Below are positions 1-8,354 of a stretch of DNA of 42,490 bases, piece after piece. The position numbers and the translations under genes are program-made. Below the pieces are notes generated by a model. It worked only from the letters and a program-made list of their open reading frames with translations, searched no databases and was not told the origin of the DNA. The stretch lies in contig JANQJH010000327.1 of the NCBI GenBank assembly GCA_028281705.1, positions 1 through 42,490 of the forward strand, given 5' to 3'. Each line of letters starts with the position of its first letter. The stretch's first letter is position 1. The DNA is from Verrucomicrobiales bacterium (GTDB taxonomy: Bacteria; Verrucomicrobiota; Verrucomicrobiia; Verrucomicrobiales; DEV007).

Positions 1-2
1 TA

Positions 3-476
3 ACCAAACCTGAAAACGAAAGGGCGGATTTGTCGCTGTTATTGGGCTTCATCCGTATTTTGGGTCTCGGCGTTCTCTTCTCGCCCACGCTTCTTGTCCG
101 CTACACCGTTTACGCCGCCATTCTTGCCCTTGTCTGGCGGATTCGTGAGCGGCGTTCGGCCGGTTTGGCCCTCGCGCTCACGCCCTGTGTCAGCCTGGGC
201 TTTTACGTCGTGATGAACACCGTGGCCTGGGCGCTCTCGTCGCCCCCCTGGGCCTATGCCAAGACACTCGCAGGCTGGTGGCAGAGCCAGACCATCGGCC
301 TGGCGATTCCCGGTGCGCCGCCCAGCTACGTCTTCCTCAGGAACGCCCTGGTGGGGGATGCGCTCTTCACCCTTCTCTTCCTTGCAGTGATGATCTGGCT
401 TCCCCGGCGACTTTCGGCCGACGCACCCCTCCCTGTGATTGATTCGTCCTTGAAGGGTACAAAGAGTGCTGCTTAG
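3..476 (+). CDS. DUF6580-like integral membrane protein, 5' end outside window
   Basis: The reading frame is open from the first bases of the window to the stop at 474-476, so the gene is probably truncated on the left; a TTG at 30 could serve as a start but lies inside a stretch that reads like the middle of the protein. About 150 residues are visible, with four hydrophobic segments. The C-terminal half shows the pattern of the DUF6580 family: a Ser-Leu-Gly-Phe-Tyr segment followed by a Met-Asn-x-x-x-Trp, then a Tyr-x-x-Thr-x-x-Gly turn, and a final helix after Arg-Asn-x-Leu-x-Gly-Asp. The family is an inner-membrane protein of unknown function. It is followed by pdhA after 33 bp, so it may share that transcript. 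The family call rests on motif memory only. Confidence 0.6.
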   Translation, partial: TKPENERADLSLLLGFIRILGLGVLFSPTLLVRYTVYAAILALVWRIRERRSAGLALALTPCVSLGFYVVMNTVAWALSSPPWAYAKTLAGWWQSQTIGLAIPGAPPSYVFLRNALVGDALFTLLFLAVMIWLPRRLSADAPLPVIDSSLKGTKSAA

Positions 477-509
477 TCCAGGCATCCTCTTTTCTTTGAC
501 CCTGACCTC

Positions 510-1574
510 GTGAATTCAGCGATCGACCACGCCTCGGCACCCATTAATCAGAAGCTCGGTCCCGATGACAAGGTGGGCTTGCTTCGCCAGATGATGCGCA
601 TCCGCCGCTTCGAGCAGGCGTCACTCAAACAGTATCAGCAAGGCAAGATGGGGGGATTTCTCCATCTCTACATTGGGCAGGAGTCGGTCGCGGTGGGGAC
701 CATTTCCCTTCAAGGGGAGAACGATCACATCATCACTGCCTACCGGGATCACGGGCATGCCCTCGCCGTGGGGATGTCGATGAATGCCTGTATGGCCGAA
801 CTCTACGGGAAAGTCACGGGTTGCTCCAAGGGCAAGGGCGGTTCAATGCATTACTTCGCCCCGGATCGCAATTACTGGGGCGGCCACGGGATCGTTGCGG
901 GCCAAACTCCCCTGGGGGCCGGTTTGGCCTACGGTCTCAAATATCAGGGGATCAAGGGATCGTGTCTCTGTTATCTGGGAGACGGGGCCATCAACCAAGG
1001 GGCCTATCACGAGTCCCTCAATCTGGCGGCCCTCTTCGATTTGCCTGTCATTTTCGTCATCGAGAACAACGGTTATTCCATGGGCACGAGCCAAAAGCGA
1101 TCGTCCGCCTTCAAGTCCTGCCTGGCCGAGCGGGCTGATGGCTACAACATCGAGTGGGATCGGGTGGATGGGGAAGATCTCTACGAGGTGCGCGCCAAGA
1201 CCCAGGTGGCGATCGAGCGGGCCCACGAGGAGTCCCGCCCCACGGTCTTGGAGATTGCAACCTATCGCTATTATGGGCATTCCGTGGCGGATGCGAATTC
1301 GAAGAAGTACCGTTCACCGGAGGAGATCGAGCATTACAAGACGCATCACGATCCGGTGAATCTCTGGAAGCAGCGACTGATCGATGAAGGCGTCCTCGAT
1401 GAGGCAACGGCCAAGTCGGTCGACAAAGAAGCCAAGGACGAGGCCTCGGCCGCGGTGCGTTTCGCTGAAGAGAGCGCCTTCCCGGAGCCGCGAGCCATCC
1501 TGGAAGACGTTTATTACGAGGTCGACGAAGCGACCGAGGCGGGCCGGACAGGTAAACATTTTTTCAATGACTGA
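510..1574 (+). CDS. pdhA: Pyruvate dehydrogenase E1 component, alpha subunit
   Basis: With PdhB it forms the heterotetrameric thiamine-diphosphate E1 that decarboxylates pyruvate and reductively acetylates the lipoyl group of E2 in the cytosol. The 354-residue product has normal length for the alpha subunit of the two-subunit E1. Visible signatures are the Gly-Lys-Gly-Gly-Ser-Met-His segment at about 108-114, and the ThDP/Mg motif beginning Gly-Asp-Gly at 157-159 and ending Glu-Asn-Asn at 185-187. The start is a GTG at 510; no strong Shine-Dalgarno precedes it. It is the first gene of a pdhA-pdhB-pdhC-lpdA series with gaps of 44, 77 and 58 bp. A branched-chain 2-oxoacid E1 is the alternative, but the sequence and the gene set resemble PDH more. 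Confidence 0.93.
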   Translation: MNSAIDHASAPINQKLGPDDKVGLLRQMMRIRRFEQASLKQYQQGKMGGFLHLYIGQESVAVGTISLQGENDHIITAYRDHGHALAVGMSMNACMAELYGKVTGCSKGKGGSMHYFAPDRNYWGGHGIVAGQTPLGAGLAYGLKYQGIKGSCLCYLGDGAINQGAYHESLNLAALFDLPVIFVIENNGYSMGTSQKRSSAFKSCLAERADGYNIEWDRVDGEDLYEVRAKTQVAIERAHEESRPTVLEIATYRYYGHSVADANSKKYRSPEEIEHYKTHHDPVNLWKQRLIDEGVLDEATAKSVDKEAKDEASAAVRFAEESAFPEPRAILEDVYYEVDEATEAGRTGKHFFND

Positions 1575-1618
1575 GTCCCCCGGGGCTGCCTCTTCTCTCT
1601 CTTTTTCGAGATTCTATC

Positions 1619-2596
1619 ATGCGAACGATCACTTATCGTCAGGCCATCAACGAAGCGCTCGCTGAGGAATTGGAACGCGACCCCAACGTCGTGATCATGG
1701 GGGAAGAAGTGGCGGAGTACAATGGTGCTTACAAGGTGACCGAGGGATTGCTGGACCGTTTTGGAGACAAGCGCGTGGTGGACACGCCCATCAGTGAAGC
1801 TGGTTTCATCGGCATGGGTGTCGGCGCATCGATGTTGGGTGTGCGTCCCGTCATGGAGCTGATGTTTTGGAGCTTTGCCTACGTTGCCTTTGACCAGATG
1901 ATCAACAATGCCGGGTGTGTGCGCTACATGTCCGGCGGTCTCATCCATTGTCCCATCGTGGTGCGCGGTCCGGCTAATGGAGGCACCAATGTGGGCGCGA
2001 CTCACTCGCACACACCGGAGAATTTCATTGCCAACACGCCGGGCCTCAAAGTGGTTTGCCCGGCAACGGCTGCCGATGCCAAGGGCTTGATGAAATCGGC
2101 CATCCGGGACAATGACCCCGTCTACGTCATGGAGAACACGCTGCTCTACGGAGAGATGGGTGAGGTTCCCGATGGAGATCACACCGTTCCCCTGGGTGTG
2201 GCCGAGGTGAAGCGCGAGGGCAGCGACGTCTCCCTCATCGCGCACGGCCGGGCGGTCATCACGGCATTGAAAGCAGCGGATGTGTTAGCCGGAGAGCACG
2301 GTATCCAGGCGGAGGTTGTCGATCTGCGGTCCATCCGCCCGCTCGATGAGGAGACCGTTCTCCGTTCCGTACGCAAAACCAATCGCGCCGTGCTGGTGGA
2401 TGAAAACAAACCCTTCTGTGGCGTGAGTTCTCAGATTGCGACCACGATTCAGGAGAAGGCCTTCGACCATCTCGACGCCCCGATCATGCGGGTGAACTCG
2501 TTGGACGCCCCGGCGATCTACAGCCCGCCCCTGGAAGAAATTCAGCTGCCTTCTCCGGAGAGGGTGATCGAGAAAGTAATCGCTGTTTGTCAGTAA
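1619..2596 (+). CDS. pdhB: Pyruvate dehydrogenase E1 component, beta subunit
   Basis: This is the beta partner of PdhA; it completes the ThDP site and contributes contacts to E2. The 325-residue length matches family members. The N-terminal transketolase-like pyrimidine-binding domain (about 1-175) contains the conserved Met-Gly-Glu-Glu-Val and Asp-Thr-Pro-Ile-Ser-Glu segments, the latter carrying the glutamate that activates the cofactor's aminopyrimidine ring in this family. The C-terminal transketolase domain (about 190-320) has the typical Asp-Leu-Arg-Ser-Ile-Arg-Pro-Leu-Asp motif. The ATG at 1619 is the natural start. It lies 44 bp after pdhA and before pdhC on the same strand, so a single operon is likely. 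Confidence 0.93.
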   Translation: MRTITYRQAINEALAEELERDPNVVIMGEEVAEYNGAYKVTEGLLDRFGDKRVVDTPISEAGFIGMGVGASMLGVRPVMELMFWSFAYVAFDQMINNAGCVRYMSGGLIHCPIVVRGPANGGTNVGATHSHTPENFIANTPGLKVVCPATAADAKGLMKSAIRDNDPVYVMENTLLYGEMGEVPDGDHTVPLGVAEVKREGSDVSLIAHGRAVITALKAADVLAGEHGIQAEVVDLRSIRPLDEETVLRSVRKTNRAVLVDENKPFCGVSSQIATTIQEKAFDHLDAPIMRVNSLDAPAIYSPPLEEIQLPSPERVIEKVIAVCQ

Positions 2597-2657
2597 AAAG
2601 AGATCAGGATCAAACAAACGAACGGACGAAGAAGGACGGTAGCAAGCGAAGCGAAGG

Positions 2658-2663
2658 AAGGAG
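2658..2663 (+). promoter_or_regulatory. Ribosome binding site deciding the pdhC start
   Basis: AAGGAG lies 10 nt upstream of the ATG at 2674 and supports that codon over the in-frame upstream alternative at 2587, which would overlap pdhB and add a charged tail ahead of the lipoyl domain. Confidence 0.7.
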
Positions 2664-2673
2664 AAGATCATTC

Positions 2674-3963
2674 ATGGCCACCATCATTGAAATGCCCAAA
2701 TTGAGTGACACCATGACGGAGGGCACGCTCGTCAGGTGGTTGAAGAAGCCGGGCGACACCGTGGAGGTTGGTGATGAGATTGCCGAGATCGAAACGGACA
2801 AGGCGACGATGAGCATGGAGGCCTTCGATGAGGGCGTCCTGCACGAACTCTACGTGGACGAGGGAGGAAAGGCGCCGCTCGGAGCCAAACTAGCGCTCTT
2901 GTTGGAGGAGGGCGAAGATCCTCCCGCGCCGGGCGAAGAAATTTTCCGCGGCCCATCGGCAGAGGCTGCGAGTGAGACTGGTTCAGCTCCCGTCGAAGCA
3001 TCGTCGGCAGGTGGCGAATCCGTGCCCACGGAAGGCGTTCCCGCGGCCCCTCTGGCCTCTGGCGGGGAGCGCGTGGCGGCCTCTCCCCTGGCCCGCCGAA
3101 TTGCGGCGGAGCGGGGAATCGATCTCACAAAGATTCAAGGCAGTGGTCCCGGAGGCCGGATTGTGAAACGCGATGTGGAGAATGCCCCGGTGGGCGATGG
3201 GGCGCCCCCGAGCGGTGGTGCCGCCGCTGTTTCGACGCTGCCCGCGATTCGCGCCACGGCTGGGGAGGGCGATGAGCGCCTTCCGCTTTCGGGCATGCGA
3301 TCCGTGATTGCCGAGCGCCTCTTGGCGAGCAAGACACAGATCCCGCATTTTTACCTCACGGTTGACGTGGATGCAGCGCCCCTTCTGGCCTTCCGCGCCG
3401 AGGTCAATCAGGCGGCGCAAAAGAACGAGGAGGCCAACAAATACACGATCAACGATTTTATCCTCAAGGCCGTCATCCAGGGCGCCGTAGCGGTTCCCCA
3501 GGTCAATGCCTCCTTCGACGGGGACGCCATCATCCAGTTTGCTTCGGTAAACGTCTGTGTCGCCGTGGCGATCGACGACGGCTTGGTCACGCCTGTCATC
3601 CGGAATGCCCAGGACAAGTCGCTCCTGGAGATCAGTCTTGCGGTCAAGGATCTCTCGGCGCGGGCGCGAGCGAAGAAGCTCTCCCCTGATGAGTTTGCCG
3701 GCGGCACCCTCACGGTATCCAATCTCGGTGCCTATGGGATTGATAGTTTCGATGCCATCATCAATCCGCCCCAGGCATTCATCATCGCCGTGAGTACGAT
3801 TCGCAAGACGCCGGTCGTCGATGCCCAAGACCAGATTGTGGTGGGGCATCGGATGAAGATCGGCATGAGCGGGGACCATCGCGTGATCGATGGGGCGGTG
3901 GGAGCGCAGTACCTCGCCGAGCTTCGGCGTCTGATAGAGAATCCGGCGCTCATGTTGCTCTAG
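2674..3963 (+). CDS. pdhC: Dihydrolipoamide acetyltransferase (PDH E2)
   Basis: E2 forms the core of the PDH complex and transfers the acetyl group from lipoyl-lysine to CoA. I place the start at the ATG at 2674 because AAGGAG at 2658-2663 lies 10 nt upstream and the lipoyl domain begins immediately; an upstream in-frame extension to 2587 is charged and low-complexity and overlaps pdhB. The product is 429 residues: one lipoyl domain (1-80) with the lipoylated Lys43 in Asp-Lys-Ala, a Pro/Ala/Gly-rich linker, a peripheral-subunit-binding domain at about 136-170, a second linker, and a catalytic domain (about 200-429) with the His-x-x-x-Asp-Gly motif at 402-407. One lipoyl domain per chain is common in this type. 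Confidence 0.94.
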   Translation: MATIIEMPKLSDTMTEGTLVRWLKKPGDTVEVGDEIAEIETDKATMSMEAFDEGVLHELYVDEGGKAPLGAKLALLLEEGEDPPAPGEEIFRGPSAEAASETGSAPVEASSAGGESVPTEGVPAAPLASGGERVAASPLARRIAAERGIDLTKIQGSGPGGRIVKRDVENAPVGDGAPPSGGAAAVSTLPAIRATAGEGDERLPLSGMRSVIAERLLASKTQIPHFYLTVDVDAAPLLAFRAEVNQAAQKNEEANKYTINDFILKAVIQGAVAVPQVNASFDGDAIIQFASVNVCVAVAIDDGLVTPVIRNAQDKSLLEISLAVKDLSARARAKKLSPDEFAGGTLTVSNLGAYGIDSFDAIINPPQAFIIAVSTIRKTPVVDAQDQIVVGHRMKIGMSGDHRVIDGAVGAQYLAELRRLIENPALMLL

Positions 3964-4021
3964 ACTCGTTCGATCTCTTGTCTCTCTTATTCACCTCAAC
4001 CACTAGTTAGTTAGATTGGCC

Positions 4022-5401
4022 ATGGCTTACGACCTTATTGTTATCGGCGGCGGTCCCGCGGGATACGTCGGCGCGATTCGCGCGGCGCAGTTGGGCAAGA
4101 AGGTTGCCTGTGTCGAAATGGACCGCGCGGGCGGGACTTGTTTGAACTGGGGATGCATTCCCACCAAATCTCTCTTGAAGAATGCGGAGCTCTATCAGTT
4201 GCTGGACAAGCGCGCCGACGAGTTTGGGCTGAAGATCGAAGGGCTCGGCTACGACTGGGATCAGGTCATCGGGCGCAGCCGCAAGGTTTCGGATCGTCTG
4301 GCGGGCGGGGTCGAGTTTCTCTTCAAGAAAAATAACGTCGACTACCTGCGCGGTGAAGGCGCCCTCGAAGGCCCCGGCAAGGTGTCGGTGACGGATGCGG
4401 CCGGAGAGAAGACGCTCTACGATACGACCCATATCCTGGTGGCAACGGGATGTGTTTCCCGGCCCTTTCCCGATTTTCCTTTCAACGGTACGACGGTCAT
4501 TGGCAGCAAGGAGGCCATGGTCCTGGCCGAGCAACCCAAGGAACTGATCATCATTGGCGCCGGGGCCATCGGCGTGGAGTTCGCCTATTTCTTCAACGCC
4601 TTTGGGACCAAGGTGACCCTGGTCGAGATGTTGCCTCACATTCTTCCGGTGGAGGATGGTGAATCGAGTGTCACCCTGGAAAAGAGTTTTCGGAAGCAGG
4701 GGATCAAGGTTCTCACGGGAACGAAGGTGACCGGGACCAAGGATACCGGATCGGGGGTCGAGATCACGGTCGAAGGCAAGGACTCCCAGGTGTTGAGCGG
4801 CGACGCGGCTCTCATTGCCATCGGGGTCGCGCCGGTCCTCCCTGGGGGCATGGATCTCAAGACGGATCGGGGGTATCTGGTCACGGACGACAGGTACCAG
4901 ACGAGTTCACCGGGTATTTATGCCGTGGGGGACATTATCGGACCACCCTGGCTGGCCCACGTCGCCAGTTGGGAGGCCATCCAATGTGTCGACGGACTCT
5001 TCACCGATCATGCGCCGAAGAAGATCGAGGTCTTTCCCGGCTGCACCTACTGCCATCCCCAGGTCGCCAGTGTCGGTTTGACCGAAGAGGCGGCGAAGGA
5101 AAAGGGGATCGCCTACAAGGTCGGGAAGTTTCCTTTCCAGGCCAGCGGCAAAGCCCTGGCCGTGGGTGATACCGAGGGCTTCGTCAAACTCCTCTTTGGT
5201 GAGAAATACGGAGAGGTCATCGGGGCTCACATCGTGGGTCCGGAGGCGACGGAGATGATTGCCGAACTCGGACTGGCCATCACCTTGGAAGCGACCAAGG
5301 ACGACCTGGAAGCCACCATCCACGCGCATCCCACCCTGGCAGAGGCCGTGCACGAAGCGACCGGCCAAGCCTACGGGCACGCCATCCATATTCCTAACTA
5401 G
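4022..5401 (+). CDS. lpdA: Dihydrolipoyl dehydrogenase (PDH E3)
   Basis: This FAD-dependent flavoprotein reoxidises dihydrolipoyl groups of E2 and passes electrons to NAD+. The start is taken as the ATG at 4022; a TTG six bases upstream is less likely. The 459-residue chain shows the FAD-binding Gly-Gly-Gly-Pro-Ala-Gly near residue 9, the redox disulfide Cys40-x4-Cys45 in the classical Gly-Gly-Thr-Cys-Leu-Asn context, a second dinucleotide fold at Ile-Gly-Ala-Gly-Ala-Ile-Gly for NAD, the Gly-Asp of the second FAD motif near residue 305, and the C-terminal catalytic His436-Pro-Thr-x-x-Glu441. It completes the PDH gene set and is followed 18 bp later by moxR. It could also serve other 2-oxoacid dehydrogenases or glycine cleavage. 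Confidence 0.95.
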   Translation: MAYDLIVIGGGPAGYVGAIRAAQLGKKVACVEMDRAGGTCLNWGCIPTKSLLKNAELYQLLDKRADEFGLKIEGLGYDWDQVIGRSRKVSDRLAGGVEFLFKKNNVDYLRGEGALEGPGKVSVTDAAGEKTLYDTTHILVATGCVSRPFPDFPFNGTTVIGSKEAMVLAEQPKELIIIGAGAIGVEFAYFFNAFGTKVTLVEMLPHILPVEDGESSVTLEKSFRKQGIKVLTGTKVTGTKDTGSGVEITVEGKDSQVLSGDAALIAIGVAPVLPGGMDLKTDRGYLVTDDRYQTSSPGIYAVGDIIGPPWLAHVASWEAIQCVDGLFTDHAPKKIEVFPGCTYCHPQVASVGLTEEAAKEKGIAYKVGKFPFQASGKALAVGDTEGFVKLLFGEKYGEVIGAHIVGPEATEMIAELGLAITLEATKDDLEATIHAHPTLAEAVHEATGQAYGHAIHIPN

Positions 5402-5419
5402 ACCCGGCTCCCACCCCGG

Positions 5420-6364
5420 ATGTCCGCCCCGCTTCCACAGCAAGTCTATCAGAACATTCGAGCGAATGTTTCCCAGGTCATACACGGCCAGGATGACGTG
5501 GTGAAGAAGCTGCTGGCCTCGCTCTTGAGCGGTGGCCACGTCTTGTTAGAGGACTATCCCGGAACGGGAAAGACGACATTGGCCAAGGCCATCGCAGGTT
5601 CCATCACCGGGATGGACTTCAAGCGGATGCAGTTCACTCCCGATCTCCTGCCTTCGGACATTCTCGGGGTCTCCATCTTTGACCCGCGCAATCAGGATTT
5701 TCAGTTTCACCCGGGGCCGGTGTTCACCAACGTCTTGCTGGCGGACGAGATCAATCGAGCGTCTCCGAGAACGCAGTCGGCCCTCCTGGAAGCCATGGGG
5801 GAACAGCAGGTGACCGTTGAGGGGCAGCGGCATCGTCTCGCACGGCCCTTCTTTGTCATCGCCACGCAGAATCCCGTGGAATTTCGCGGGACCTATCCGC
5901 TGCCGGAGGCGCAAATGGATCGCTTCGCCATGCAGTTGGCTCTCGGTTATGTCGATCGGGGGGAAGAAATCGCCATTCTGGCAGCCCAGCAGGCTGGTCA
6001 TCCCGTGGACGCCCTCGAGCCTTGCGCGTCGCTCACGGATATCGAGAACCTGATTCGGGCTGCGGAAGAGATCCGGGTCAGCGAAGAGATCATGGGCTAC
6101 ATCGTCGATCTCGTGGCCGCGACGCGGGATGTGGCCGAGGTTCAGCTGGCCGCCAGTCCGCGGGCCGCGCTCACTCTGATGAAGGCGGCGCGGGTCATCG
6201 CCCTCTTCGACGAACGCGGCTTCGTCACGCCGGACGACGTGCAATCGCTGGCCTCCGATGTCATCGCCCATCGCCTGGTGCTCGACCCCCAGGCGAAGTT
6301 TTCGGGGCTCACGGCGCGACAGATCGTCGATGAGGTCCTCACGAGCGTGGAGATCCCCGCCTGA
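5420..6364 (+). CDS. MoxR-family AAA+ ATPase
   Basis: MoxR ATPases are cytosolic chaperone-like AAA+ proteins that normally act on VWA-domain partners during assembly or activation of membrane or metalloenzyme complexes. The 314-residue length fits the family. Walker A (Gly-x-Gly-Lys-Thr) is at 48-52, Walker B with Asp-Glu-Ile-Asn-Arg at about 108-115, and a sensor region reads Ala-Thr-Gln-Asn-Pro-Val-Glu, typical of MoxR; the C-terminal lid domain is intact. It begins 18 bp after lpdA and is probably co-transcribed with the PDH genes. No VWA or DUF58 gene follows; VWA genes occur at 20538-23264 on the opposite strand, so the chaperone-client link is inference. Confidence 0.92.
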   Translation: MSAPLPQQVYQNIRANVSQVIHGQDDVVKKLLASLLSGGHVLLEDYPGTGKTTLAKAIAGSITGMDFKRMQFTPDLLPSDILGVSIFDPRNQDFQFHPGPVFTNVLLADEINRASPRTQSALLEAMGEQQVTVEGQRHRLARPFFVIATQNPVEFRGTYPLPEAQMDRFAMQLALGYVDRGEEIAILAAQQAGHPVDALEPCASLTDIENLIRAAEEIRVSEEIMGYIVDLVAATRDVAEVQLAASPRAALTLMKAARVIALFDERGFVTPDDVQSLASDVIAHRLVLDPQAKFSGLTARQIVDEVLTSVEIPA

Positions 6365-6479
6365 GGCGAACCCCGGTTTCTCTAACTTTCCTTAATATTT
6401 TAGAAATTAGAATTGATTTCCGCCGGCAGAACAGAAACGGTGGACTATCTGGCATTCCGAGTTTTCGTCGATCATTTCC

Positions 6480-8288
6480 ATGAAATCACTATCGTTCCGG
6501 TTCGCCGTGGTGATGGGGCTGCTGGCCGCCGTCTGGCCGCCGTCCCTTCGGGCCCATGTGGGCGACCACCCCTCCGTGCATGACACCGTGGCCGGTGTCG
6601 CCATCAGGCTCAAAGAAAAGTACAAGGAGGAAGAGCTGAAAAAGCTCACCCCCTACCAGGTCTACAAGATTCTCACCGAAAGGGAGCGGACCATCCTTGG
6701 TACTGAACATATCAGTTTCAAAGTGAATGTGCCCGTCAAGGTCTCCATCCTCCGTGATCGGGGCATCAAATCGGAGCCCTTTTGGATCCGTGATCGCGAT
6801 TTCGATCTCACGGGAATCATCATGAAGATGGGATCCACGGAGTTTGACGTCTGGCAGAAGGATTTCGATGCCGGTGCCGTCGGATTGGGTGTGAGTTCGT
6901 TTGGCAAGGGGGACCACTACCTCGTCACCGTGGCTCCGCAAAACGAAGGAGACCGCATTCAGGTATCGAGCATGTATCCCGCGACCTTACGGTTGGGCGA
7001 GTTCAAGAAAGACGCCAAGCCCTACGTCGATGCCGATGATCAGCTTCCGGCGGTCCCGGAAGAACTCAAGGATCAACTGATGATCCGCACGGAATCGCTG
7101 AGTGCGAATGATGCGCGATTGGTGGAGTACTTTCGCTGGACGAACCATGTGAGTGGGCCCCTCCCCGATCAGATCTTTCTCACCTGGAGCGGCGATCCGC
7201 AGACGACGCAAACCGTGCAGTGGCGAACGGATCCGAGTGTGAAGACGGGTGCCATGCTCTATCAGAAAAAGGCGCTCTACAACCGGTTCCAGCCGAAGCC
7301 CTTGGAACAGGTGACCGCGGTGACGCGGTCCCTGGAAACGCCTGACATTATCAATGACCGGCTGATCAATCTTCACGTCGTCGAGCTGAACGGGCTCGAG
7401 CCCAATACGACCTATGTTTACTCGGTGGGCGATGGTTCGGACGGAGGGTGGACGGAACTGTCCGAGTTCACCACTGCGCCTTCCGAGACCCAGCCGTTTT
7501 CCTTCATCTACATGGGCGACGCGCAGAACGGGCTCTACCGATGGGGTTCGCTGCTGAAGACGGCTGACCGCCATCGTCCCGATGCCGCCTTCTACATCAT
7601 GGCGGGCGATCTGGTTGACCGGGGCAACGATCGTGACGACTGGGATGCCTTCTGGCATAACTGTGATGGTGTCTACAACCGGAAGCAACTCGTTCCCGCA
7701 ATCGGGAATCATGAGAATCAGGGTGGGCACCCAACGATGTATCTCGAGCTGATGAACCTTTTGGAGAACGGCCCGGACGATGTGGAGAAGGAGCGGGCCT
7801 ATTCCTTCGAGTATAGCAATGCGCTCTTTGTCGTGCTCGACACCAACATCGATCCCCGAAGTCAGACCGCCTGGCTGGAGCGCACTCTGGCGGAGAGCGA
7901 TGCCACCTGGAGGTTTGCCGTCTACCATCATCCGGCCTACTCCTCGGCGCCCTCGCGTGACAACGCGGACATCCGCAAGCTCTGGGGAGATATCTTCGAT
8001 AAACACCACATCGATGTCGCCTTGCAAGGGCATGACCACGCCTACCTTCGGACCTTCCCCATGAAGGGTGGCAAAAAGGTTGATTCTCCCAAAGACGGGA
8101 CCATCTACGTGGTCTCCGTTTCGGGCACCAAGATGTACAGGCAGGACAAGAGAGACTACACGGAGTTTGGCATGACCAACACGCCGACTTTCCAGGTCCT
8201 CGATTTGATGATCGACGGCGACCGCCTCGTCTACCGCGCCTATGATATCGACGGGAAGCTCAGGGATGAGTTCACCATTGAGAAGTAG
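6480..8288 (+). CDS. Secreted metallophosphatase with purple-acid-phosphatase-like N-domain
   Basis: The protein is a probable exported calcineurin-like phosphoesterase. It begins with a signal peptide (1 to about 25, ending Leu-Arg-Ala). Residues about 26-215 form a region I do not recognise. A fibronectin-like domain at about 220-330 resembles the N-terminal domain of purple acid phosphatases. The catalytic domain carries the metal motifs Gly-Asp347-Ala-Gln, Gly-Asp377-Leu-Val-Asp-Arg-Gly, Gly-Asn410-His-Glu, His483-His484 and Gly-His518-Asp-His520. All metal ligands expected of the superfamily appear present. The start ATG at 6480 is clear. The substrate is unknown; phosphomonoesters in the periplasm or medium are likely. 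It follows an AT-rich 115-bp gap and is probably transcribed separately from moxR. Confidence 0.88.
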   Translation: MKSLSFRFAVVMGLLAAVWPPSLRAHVGDHPSVHDTVAGVAIRLKEKYKEEELKKLTPYQVYKILTERERTILGTEHISFKVNVPVKVSILRDRGIKSEPFWIRDRDFDLTGIIMKMGSTEFDVWQKDFDAGAVGLGVSSFGKGDHYLVTVAPQNEGDRIQVSSMYPATLRLGEFKKDAKPYVDADDQLPAVPEELKDQLMIRTESLSANDARLVEYFRWTNHVSGPLPDQIFLTWSGDPQTTQTVQWRTDPSVKTGAMLYQKKALYNRFQPKPLEQVTAVTRSLETPDIINDRLINLHVVELNGLEPNTTYVYSVGDGSDGGWTELSEFTTAPSETQPFSFIYMGDAQNGLYRWGSLLKTADRHRPDAAFYIMAGDLVDRGNDRDDWDAFWHNCDGVYNRKQLVPAIGNHENQGGHPTMYLELMNLLENGPDDVEKERAYSFEYSNALFVVLDTNIDPRSQTAWLERTLAESDATWRFAVYHHPAYSSAPSRDNADIRKLWGDIFDKHHIDVALQGHDHAYLRTFPMKGGKKVDSPKDGTIYVVSVSGTKMYRQDKRDYTEFGMTNTPTFQVLDLMIDGDRLVYRAYDIDGKLRDEFTIEK

Positions 8289-8354
8289 GCATCGAGGTCC
8301 GGCGGGGCGTTCGTTCGGTTAGGTTAGAAAAACAGATCGCTCGCGATTCGTTCC

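Noticed and set aside
6385-6415. AT-rich patch with TAATAT as the promoter of the metallophosphatase
   Set aside because: A TAATAT at about 6393-6398 lies in a plausible place, but I found no matching -35 element at normal spacing, so I do not annotate a promoter.
6987-8039. Long antisense open frame of 350 codons within the metallophosphatase gene (and a similar one at 2983-3879 in pdhC)
   Set aside because: Both lie entirely inside well-supported genes and arise from high-GC codon structure; neither shows motifs or a ribosome binding site.
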